Below are positions 34,773 through 40,915 of a stretch of 40,915 bases of DNA, piece after piece. The stretch's first letter is position 1; each line of letters starts with the position of its first letter. The notes beneath the pieces are model-generated. The model saw nothing but the letters and a program-made list of their open reading frames with translations, did no database searches and was not told the DNA's origin. The position numbers and the translations under genes are program-made. The DNA is from Oscillospiraceae bacterium (GTDB taxonomy: Bacteria > Bacillota > Clostridia > Oscillospirales > Acutalibacteraceae), in the NCBI GenBank assembly GCA_015066095.1, contig SVPC01000016.1, forward strand, positions 1 through 40,915, in the 5' to 3' direction.

Positions 34773-35477
34773 ATGAAACCTGTCTATAAAAGAGTGCTTT
34801 TAAAACTTAGCGGCGAAGTACTTGCGGGCAAAAAAGGCGTAGGTATTGATTTTGAAAAGGTATTGGAAGTTTGCCAGAGCGTTAAAGAATGCGTTGATAT
34901 GGGCGTAGAGGTTGCTATTGTTGTTGGCGGTGGTAATTTCTGGCGTGGCAGAAGCAGCGGCAAGATGGACCGTACCCGCGCAGACCATATGGGTATGCTC
35001 GCCACTTCTATCAACTCTTTGGCACTTGCAGATGCGCTTGAACAGTTGGGTGTTACCGCCCGTGTTCAGACCGCTATTGAAATGCGTCAGATAGCCGAGC
35101 CTTATATCAGAAACAAGGCAGTTCGTCATCTTGAAAAGGGCAGAGTTGTTGTTTTTGGTTGCGGTACAGGTAACCCCTTCTTCTCAACCGATACGGCAGC
35201 GGCTTTACGTGCGGCTGAAATCGGCGCAGATGTTATTTTTAAAGCCACCAATGTAGACGGCGTTTATGACAGTGACCCCAAACTCAACCCCGATGCTAAA
35301 AAGTTTGATGTATTATCTCATTTGGATGTTCTCCAAAAAGGTCTTCATGTTATGGACAGCACAGCCGCTTCACTTTGTATGGATAACGGCATCGAAATTT
35401 TGGTATTTAATCTTGACAAACCGCAGAACATTGTATCGGCTATGGTTGGCGAAACAATTGGCACTGTTGTAAAATAG
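34773..35477 (+). CDS. pyrH: Uridylate kinase (UMP kinase)
   Basis: A 234-aa hexameric amino-acid-kinase-fold enzyme that phosphorylates [28 protein letters not shown] and [16 protein letters not shown] are the hallmark segments. ATG 34773 follows AAAAGGGG at 8 nt; an in-frame GTG at 34764 overlaps that ribosome binding site and is rejected. It is first in pyrH-frr-uppS-cdsA-dxr-rseP-ispG, an order widely conserved in bacteria. Confidence 0.97.
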   Translation: MKPVYKRVLLKLSGEVLAGKKGVGIDFEKVLEVCQSVKECVDMGVEVAIVVGGGNFWRGRSSGKMDRTRADHMGMLATSINSLALADALEQLGVTARVQTAIEMRQIAEPYIRNKAVRHLEKGRVVVFGCGTGNPFFSTDTAAALRAAEIGADVIFKATNVDGVYDSDPKLNPDAKKFDVLSHLDVLQKGLHVMDSTAASLCMDNGIEILVFNLDKPQNIVSAMVGETIGTVVK

Positions 35478-35489
35478 GAGGAAATATTT

Positions 35490-36044
35490 ATGAACGAACT
35501 TTTGAAAGTAACTGAAGAAAAAATGACAAAAACCGTTGCGGTTTTAGATAGAGAGTATAAGTCTATCCGTGCAGGCCGTGCTAATGTTTCAGTTTTAGAT
35601 AAAATAACTGTTGATTATTACGGCGCTCCAACACCCATTCAGCAGATGGCGGCAGTATCTGTACCCGAACCTCGAATTCTTATGATTCAGCCTTGGGATG
35701 CTTCAACACTCAAGGAAATTGAAAAGGCAATTTTGGTTTCGGATATCGGCATCAACCCTCAAAATGACGGCCGTGTTATCCGTCTTTCTTTCCCGCCCCT
35801 TACAGAAGAACGCAGAAAAGAAATTGTTAAGGATGTAAAGCGTACCGCCGAAGACAATAAGGTGGCTATCCGTAATACCCGCCGTGATGCTTTGGAAAAA
35901 CTTAAAGGTCTTCAAAAATCGGGCGCTATTACCGAAGACGACCAAACAAACGGTGAAAAGAAAATTCAAAAACTAACCGACAATTACTGCAAGGAAATTG
36001 ATGAGTTAGCAGCTTTAAAAGAAAAAGAAATTTTAGAAATTTAA
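35490..36044 (+). CDS. frr: Ribosome recycling factor
   Basis: A 184-aa protein that splits the post-termination ribosome with EF-G. The full length and the segments IRAGRANVSVLDKI, QPWDASTLKEIEKAI and RRDALEKLKG match the three-helix-bundle family. AGGAGGAAAT precedes the ATG, 12 nt after pyrH. A terminator-like hairpin follows before uppS. Confidence 0.98.
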   Translation: MNELLKVTEEKMTKTVAVLDREYKSIRAGRANVSVLDKITVDYYGAPTPIQQMAAVSVPEPRILMIQPWDASTLKEIEKAILVSDIGINPQNDGRVIRLSFPPLTEERRKEIVKDVKRTAEDNKVAIRNTRRDALEKLKGLQKSGAITEDDQTNGEKKIQKLTDNYCKEIDELAALKEKEILEI

Positions 36045-36050
36045 AGTATT

Positions 36051-36080
36051 GCGGTCCCACTTTTGTGAGACCGCTTTTAT
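36051..36080 (+). terminator. Terminator-like hairpin between frr and uppS
   Basis: GCGGTCCCAC pairs with GTGAGACCGC across TTTT, with one C-A mismatch, then TTTTAT. It ends about 15 nt before the uppS ATG with no promoter in between, suggesting partial termination inside the operon. Confidence 0.75.
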
Positions 36081-36095
36081 ACGCAGGGTGATAAT

Positions 36096-36806
36096 ATGTT
36101 TTTCAAGAAAAAGGTTACAGAACGTAATTTGCCTACACATATAGCCATTATAATGGATGGTAACGGAAGATGGGCTAAAAAACGCGGTTTGCCGCGTAGT
36201 GCCGGTCATGTAGCAGGTGCTAAAACATTTAAGACCATTGCAAGATATTGCAATAAAATAGGTATTAAATATTTAACAGTTTACGCCTTTTCTACCGAAA
36301 ACTGGAAACGTCCGCAAAAAGAAGTAGACGGTATTATGAATTTACTTCGTGATTATCTTAAAGATGCTGAGAACTTTAAAGGGGAGAACATCCGCCTTAA
36401 ATTTATAGGCAATCTTGAGCCTTTGGCAGACGATATAAAAGAACTTATTGTAAAAGATGAAGCCGATAGTGCTGATGCTACTGGTCTTACCGTCAATATT
36501 GCGATAAATTACGGTGGCAGGGACGAAATTACAAACGCGGTCAAAAAAATAGTGCAAAGCGGTATCAAGGCAGAGGATATAACCGAAGATACTATTTCAT
36601 CACACCTTTATACAAGCGATATGCCCGACCCTGATTTTATTATAAGACCAAGCGGTGAATACCGTCTTTCTAATTATCTTATATGGCAGTCGGCTTATGC
36701 AGAGTATTGGTTTTCGGATGTTCTATGGCCCGATTTTTTGCCAAAGCATTTGGAACAGGCACTTGATGATTATAACAAGCGCAACCGCAGATTTGGGGGA
36801 GTTTAA
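36096..36806 (+). CDS. uppS: Isoprenyl transferase (undecaprenyl diphosphate synthase)
   Basis: A 236-aa cis-prenyltransferase that builds the C55 lipid carrier from IPP. The catalytic MDGNGRWAKKRG (D21) is intact, with STENWKRP and the later IIRPSGEYRLSNYLIWQSAYAE region. Length is normal. CAGGGTGAT precedes the ATG. cdsA starts 3 nt after its stop. It uses the products of the MEP enzymes encoded in the same window. Confidence 0.97.
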   Translation: MFFKKKVTERNLPTHIAIIMDGNGRWAKKRGLPRSAGHVAGAKTFKTIARYCNKIGIKYLTVYAFSTENWKRPQKEVDGIMNLLRDYLKDAENFKGENIRLKFIGNLEPLADDIKELIVKDEADSADATGLTVNIAINYGGRDEITNAVKKIVQSGIKAEDITEDTISSHLYTSDMPDPDFIIRPSGEYRLSNYLIWQSAYAEYWFSDVLWPDFLPKHLEQALDDYNKRNRRFGGV

Positions 36807-36808
36807 GA

Positions 36809-37606
36809 ATGAAAACGCGTATAATTTCAGGTATTATAATGGCCTTGATTGTCGGCGGTATTTTGGCAGGCGGTTTTTTATGGCAGCCTATTCTTATAAA
36901 TATCGCAGTAGCGCTTTTGGCAGTAGCCGCAATATATGAACTTTTACACAATGCGGTAGGTGTGCAAAGCCATTTGACTTTAATTGGTGCTAGTATTTAT
37001 ACTGCAATAACAGTTTTCAGAATGGACGATTATAATAATTTTGATAATATGATAATCCCCACAATTTTTTACTGCATTTATGCAGTAGTTATGATTCTTA
37101 TAAACCATAAATCTTTTGATTTAGGTAAAATTGTTAGCACCTATGCTTTACCCATACCCTTTGTTTTTGCGTTTTGCTTCCTTTGCGGTATAATAACCTC
37201 CGATAACGGAATATACTATTTATTGCTATTACTTATTTTTTCATCTGTTTGCGATATGGGTGCATATTTTACGGGCGTTACAATCGGCAAACATAAACTC
37301 TGCCCTGAAATCAGCCCCAAGAAGACAGTAGAAGGTGCAATTGGTGGTATAGTTTGCAGTTTGATATTCACAGGTGTGGTATCCTATTTATTTAATGAAT
37401 TTAGCATTTCGCTACTCTTACTCACAATTCCGTTTTGCGTACTCGGTATGCTAGGTGACCTTTTTGCTTCGGCGATTAAGCGCTCGGTATCGCTTAAAGA
37501 TTACGGCGATATAATCCCCGGTCACGGCGGAATTATGGATAGACTTGACAGTATTTTGATGATTACCCCCTTTATGTTTGTATCGCTTTATTACGGGTGG
37601 TTATAA
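36809..37606 (+). CDS. cdsA: Phosphatidate cytidylyltransferase
   Basis: A 265-aa integral membrane enzyme that makes CDP-diacylglycerol from phosphatidate and CTP. The C-terminal signature GDLFASAIKRSVSLKDYG followed by PGHGGIMDRLDS is complete, and SPKKTVEGAIGG precedes it. About eight hydrophobic segments are visible. The stop overlaps the dxr ATG by 1 nt (TAATG), and the gene follows uppS after 2 nt, so translation is coupled on both sides. Confidence 0.96.
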   Translation: MKTRIISGIIMALIVGGILAGGFLWQPILINIAVALLAVAAIYELLHNAVGVQSHLTLIGASIYTAITVFRMDDYNNFDNMIIPTIFYCIYAVVMILINHKSFDLGKIVSTYALPIPFVFAFCFLCGIITSDNGIYYLLLLLIFSSVCDMGAYFTGVTIGKHKLCPEISPKKTVEGAIGGIVCSLIFTGVVSYLFNEFSISLLLLTIPFCVLGMLGDLFASAIKRSVSLKDYGDIIPGHGGIMDRLDSILMITPFMFVSLYYGWL

Positions 37607-38742
37607 TGAAAAGTTTGGTAATTTTGGGCTCGACAGGGTCAATAGGAACACAAGCACTTGAAGTTTGCCGCCGTGACGGATATAAAGTAAACGGCTTGGC
37701 GGCAGGCAGTAATATAGAACTTTTGGAAAAACAAGCGCGTGAATTCTCAGTAAAAGCGGTTGCGGTTTTTCAAGAAGAAAAAGCCAAAGAACTTAAAATA
37801 AAACTTAAAGATACCGATATTAAGGTGTTATCGGGTGTAGATGGTGTTTGCGAAATTGCAAGTCTTCCTGGTGATATAGCGCTTAATGCTATTGTTGGTA
37901 TTGCAGGGCTTCGTCCTACATTATCTGCTATCGAGAGCGGAAAGGATATAGCCCTTGCTAACAAAGAAACTTTGGTAACAGGCGGTGAAATAGTAAACGC
38001 CAAAGCCAAGGAAAAGGGTGTTAAAATTTTACCTGTTGACAGTGAACATTCGGCGATTTTTCAGTCACTTCAGGGTTCACCAGAAAAAAGCCTTAGTAAA
38101 ATTTTGCTAACTGCTTCGGGCGGTCCGTTTTTTGGCAAGACCCGTAAGGAACTCGAAAATGTTACAGTAAAAGAAGCACTAAACCATCCAAATTGGTCGA
38201 TGGGTGCTAAAATTACCATCGACTCGGCAACCCTTATGAATAAAGGTTTGGAAGTTATCGAAGCGGTACACCTTTTTGGGCTTCCTGCCGATAAAATAGA
38301 GGTGCTTGTGCATAGACAGAGCATTGTTCATTCGGGCGTGGAATTTTCAGATGGTGCGGTTATAGCACAACTTGGCACTCCCGATATGCGTTTGCCCATA
38401 CAGTATGCGCTTACTTACCCCCAAAGAAGTGATTATGCTTTCGAGCATTTAAGCCTTGCGGATATCGGTACACTTACATTTCAAAAGCCGGATACTGACA
38501 CCTTCAGATGTTTGCCGTTATGTATAGAAGCCATAACCGATGGCGGTCTTAAACCCACCGTTGTAAACGGTGCCAACGAACAGGCGGTAAAACTTTTCTT
38601 GGAAGGTAAAATTAAATTCTTGCAAATTGCAGAACTTGTGGAAAAAGCACTACATTCGGTTAATAATAAAAAAGAATTCACTTTGGAAGATATTTTCGAA
38701 GCCGATAAAAAAGCGCGTCAATGTGTTCTCAGTAGTTTGTAA
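37606..38742 (+). CDS. dxr: 1-deoxy-D-xylulose 5-phosphate reductoisomerase
   Basis: A 378-aa NADPH enzyme, the first committed step of the MEP pathway. The nucleotide loop GSTGSIG is at 8-14, ALANKETLVTGG at 117-127, and metal ligands D145 and E147 are in VDSEHSA. MGAKITIDSATLMNKGLE is conserved. ATG 37606 follows GGGTGG at 5 nt; an in-frame GTG at 37597 overlaps that site. It sits between cdsA and rseP as in many bacteria. Confidence 0.97.
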   Translation: MKSLVILGSTGSIGTQALEVCRRDGYKVNGLAAGSNIELLEKQAREFSVKAVAVFQEEKAKELKIKLKDTDIKVLSGVDGVCEIASLPGDIALNAIVGIAGLRPTLSAIESGKDIALANKETLVTGGEIVNAKAKEKGVKILPVDSEHSAIFQSLQGSPEKSLSKILLTASGGPFFGKTRKELENVTVKEALNHPNWSMGAKITIDSATLMNKGLEVIEAVHLFGLPADKIEVLVHRQSIVHSGVEFSDGAVIAQLGTPDMRLPIQYALTYPQRSDYAFEHLSLADIGTLTFQKPDTDTFRCLPLCIEAITDGGLKPTVVNGANEQAVKLFLEGKIKFLQIAELVEKALHSVNNKKEFTLEDIFEADKKARQCVLSSL

Positions 38743-38753
38743 TTTTACATTAG

Positions 38754-39806
38754 TTGGTGATTGAAATTTTAGAAATTTGGAATAATGTTTGGCCTTATCT
38801 TGTAGCCATACTTTTGTTTTTGGTACTAATTGTTATACACGAATTCGGTCATTTTATTGCGGCAAAATCTTTAGGTGTCAGGGTAAATGAATTTGCAATA
38901 GGTTTTGGCCCTAAGTTGTTTTCTAAAAAATGGGGCGAAACTAAATATGCCTTAAATCTTATACCTTTGGGTGGATATTGTGCTATGGAAGGTGAAGATG
39001 AAGGTAGCACCGATACACGCGCCTTTTGTAATAAAAAGGCGTGGCGCAGATTTTTGATTGTTGTAATGGGTGCGGTGTTCAATCTATTACTGGGTGTTAT
39101 AATTGTGGCAATTATTTTAGCGCCTACCGATGTTTTTGCTACTACTAAAGTTGCTAAATTTGACGAAAATTCTATAAGTGCCAATAGTGGTCTTATGGTG
39201 GGCGACGAGATTTTAGAAGTAGACGGCAGAACGATTTTTTCTACTTATGATTTAAGTTATGCTTTTACTAATGTCAAAGACGGTAAAATTGATATGGTAG
39301 TAGAGCGTGACGGTCAAGAAGTAGAACTTAAAAATGTCGAGTTTGCTACCCAAACCTATGAGGGTATTGATTTTCTGACAGTAGATTTTAAGGTAGAACC
39401 TGAAGAAAAAACCTTTGGCAGTTATATTAAATACACCGCTAAAACCTCTGCTTCATATTGTGCGGTTATTTGGCGCAGTTTTATAGATTTACTGAGCGGC
39501 AAGTACGGTATAAGCCAGGTTTCTGGTCCTGTGGGTGTGACTGTTGCAATTGCCGATGCGGCAAAACAAAGCCTTATGAATTTATTGCCGCTTATGGCGT
39601 TTATCAGTATAAATCTCGGTATATTTAACCTATTGCCAATCCCTGCACTTGACGGCGGGAGATTATTATTTATTTTGTTTGAAATGATTTTCAGACGCCC
39701 CGTGCCCCAAAAGTATGAGTCGTGGGTGCATACCGCAGGTTTTGTGCTACTCATAGGATTTATGCTGTTTATAGTTGCAAAAGATATTTTGGGATTGATT
39801 TTTTAA
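38754..39806 (+). CDS. rseP: RseP/RasP-type M50 intramembrane metalloprotease
   Basis: A 350-aa site-2 protease. Zinc motif HEFGH lies near residue 29 within the first membrane helix, and the third ligand is in NLLPIPALDGG near the C terminus. One PDZ domain (about residues 135-190, GLMVGDEILEVDGR) separates the helices. The Bacillus homologue RasP cleaves anti-sigma factors and signal-peptide remnants. The start is uncertain: TTG 38754 and GTG 38757 are both possible and neither has a strong ribosome binding site. There is no ATG before the first helix, so translation may couple to dxr. Confidence 0.93.
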   Translation: MVIEILEIWNNVWPYLVAILLFLVLIVIHEFGHFIAAKSLGVRVNEFAIGFGPKLFSKKWGETKYALNLIPLGGYCAMEGEDEGSTDTRAFCNKKAWRRFLIVVMGAVFNLLLGVIIVAIILAPTDVFATTKVAKFDENSISANSGLMVGDEILEVDGRTIFSTYDLSYAFTNVKDGKIDMVVERDGQEVELKNVEFATQTYEGIDFLTVDFKVEPEEKTFGSYIKYTAKTSASYCAVIWRSFIDLLSGKYGISQVSGPVGVTVAIADAAKQSLMNLLPLMAFISINLGIFNLLPIPALDGGRLLFILFEMIFRRPVPQKYESWVHTAGFVLLIGFMLFIVAKDILGLIF

Positions 39807-39826
39807 ATTAAAGTCCGGTGAAAAAG

Positions 39827-40882
39827 ATGTTATATACAAATGATAAAACAGTAAAAGTTAAAGTGGGTAACACTTATATAGGCGGTGGCGCACCCATTAC
39901 GGTGCAGTCAATGCTTTGTGTACCTGCGCACGATATAAAGGGAAATGTTGAACAGGCACTCTGTTTAGAGAAGGCGGGATGCGACATAGTACGTGTTACT
40001 GTTCCCGACAAAGAAGCCCTTAAAACTGTAAAAGCACTTAAAGAAAATATTAAAATACCGCTTGTAGCAGATATTCATTTTGATTATCGTTTAGCACTCG
40101 AAAGTGTGGCTATGGGTGTAGACAAGGTGCGTATCAACCCCGGTAACATAGGGGATGAAAGCAAGGTCAAAATGGTGGCAGACGCTTGTAGAAAAGCAGG
40201 TGTGCCTATTAGAATCGGTGTAAATTCCGGCTCACTCGAAAAGGAGATTTTGGCAAAATACGGTTCTGTTACTCCCGAAGCGATGGTTGAAAGCGGACTT
40301 TATCACATATCTTTGCTTGAAAAGTTTGATTTTTGCGATATAGTTTTATCTCTTAAATCGTCAGATACATTTAAGATGTACAAAGCCTATGAATTAGCGG
40401 CAGAAAAGTGCCGCTATCCCTTGCACTTGGGTGTTACCGAAGCAGGGACTGAAAATATGGGTGTTATAAAATCTGCAGCAGGTATAGGTGGACTTTTGCT
40501 TCGCGGTATAGGTAATACTATTCGCGTTTCCCTTACTGATGACCCTTGTAAAGAAGTTGAAGCAGGTAAAAAATTGCTTAATGCGATAGGTATCAGAAAT
40601 GATGGTATAAAGTTTGTTTCCTGTCCTACTTGTGGCAGAACCGAAATCGACCTTATAGGTATTGCAAAGGCGGCAGAAGAACGCCTTAAAGATGTAAATA
40701 AAAACATAACCGTGGCTATAATGGGCTGTGTGGTAAATGGTCCAGGTGAAGCCAGTGCCGCCGATATAGGCATAGCAGGTGGTAAAGGTTGTGGTGTGCT
40801 CTTTAAAAAGGGCGAAATTGTGTGCAAATTGAAAGAAGAAGAATTGCTCGATAGATTAGTGCAAGAAATAGAAAAGATGTAA
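39827..40882 (+). CDS. ispG: 4-hydroxy-3-methylbut-2-en-1-yl diphosphate synthase
   Basis: A 351-aa iron-sulphur enzyme of the MEP pathway that opens the cyclodiphosphate ring. The N-terminal TIM-barrel segment VKVGNTYIGGGAPITVQSM, the cluster cysteines in SCPTCGRTEIDL and GCVVNGPGEA are present. The length is that of the short two-domain bacterial form. ATG 39827 follows GGTGA at 5 nt; an in-frame GTG at 39818 overlaps it and is less likely. It closes the conserved pyrH-to-ispG cluster. Confidence 0.96.
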   Translation: MLYTNDKTVKVKVGNTYIGGGAPITVQSMLCVPAHDIKGNVEQALCLEKAGCDIVRVTVPDKEALKTVKALKENIKIPLVADIHFDYRLALESVAMGVDKVRINPGNIGDESKVKMVADACRKAGVPIRIGVNSGSLEKEILAKYGSVTPEAMVESGLYHISLLEKFDFCDIVLSLKSSDTFKMYKAYELAAEKCRYPLHLGVTEAGTENMGVIKSAAGIGGLLLRGIGNTIRVSLTDDPCKEVEAGKKLLNAIGIRNDGIKFVSCPTCGRTEIDLIGIAKAAEERLKDVNKNITVAIMGCVVNGPGEASAADIGIAGGKGCGVLFKKGEIVCKLKEEELLDRLVQEIEKM

Positions 40883-40899
40883 CGGAGTGGAAAATACAG

Positions 40900-40915
40900 A
40901 TGGCAACCCCTAATG
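40900..40915 (+). CDS. 5' end of the next gene (partial)
   Basis: An ATG at 40900 follows GGAG (40884-40887) and opens a frame to the window edge (MATPN). In many Firmicutes the gene after ispG is polC, the Gram-positive replicative DNA polymerase. With five codons visible this is a synteny guess only. Confidence 0.4.

Noticed and set aside
1-40915. CRISPR arrays, tRNA or rRNA genes, insertion sequences, prophage genes
   Set aside because: No regularly spaced repeats, cloverleaf genes, transposases or phage proteins were seen in any intergenic space or frame.

Overview
The window looks like ordinary chromosome from an anaerobic, low-to-moderate G+C Firmicute, most likely a class Clostridia gut bacterium of the Oscillospirales/Ruminococcaceae type. 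The evidence is a flavodiiron protein, rubrerythrin and rubredoxin cluster, the NADH-sensing repressor Rex, a free-standing PduL phosphotransacylase, a CD1247-type Cys-rich protein, a DUF4830 protein, and strong AGGAGG ribosome binding sites with consensus sigma-A promoters. I see no insertion sequence, prophage, CRISPR array, rRNA or tRNA. The genus is not decidable from what I can see.

Layout: 1-108 is the tail of an unknown gene. 299-2193 (minus) is an oxidative-stress operon fprA-rbr-rubredoxin; the 43-residue rubredoxin is unusually short. 2421-7722 (plus) holds an FAD oxidoreductase, efp, a Cys/Asp-rich zinc-ribbon protein, a PAP2 phosphatase overlapping ispD, ispF, a DUF4830 protein and an RsuA-type pseudouridine synthase. 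7843-12381 holds a stand-alone MsmK/UgpC-type sugar ABC ATPase, an RluA-family pseudouridine synthase (minus), RadC and a CPA2 cation:proton antiporter. 12494-16934 (minus) is the str operon rpsL-rpsG-fusA-tuf, divergent from rex. 17811-23883 holds YgiQ, a small membrane protein with an M50 site-2 protease, a right-handed beta-helix protein, a tRNA-dihydrouridine synthase and YebC. 24169-31599 (plus) is rpoB-rpoC. 31767-34627 holds a LOG-family hydrolase, then (minus) pduL-hemW-histidine phosphatase. 34773-40882 is the classic pyrH-frr-uppS-cdsA-dxr-rseP-ispG cluster, and the next gene begins at 40900.

Functional links: four MEP-pathway enzymes (IspD, IspF, Dxr, IspG) lie in two clusters with UppS, which consumes the isoprenoid product, and a PAP2 phosphatase that could recycle undecaprenyl pyrophosphate. 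Translation and transcription core genes dominate. rpoBC and the str operon, adjacent and co-directional in most Firmicutes, are here divergent and about 7 kb apart.

The observations most worth a second look are: a 40-codon upstream ORF with a well-spaced Shine-Dalgarno in the rpoB leader, overlapping the rpoB start; a consensus promoter placed so that dus mRNA should be leaderless; a perfect 18-bp palindrome over a -35 element upstream of the antiporter; intra-operon hairpins directly in front of ribosome binding sites; and the short-loop rubredoxin. I found no clearly new multi-gene system; the rpoB leader is the best candidate for something undescribed.
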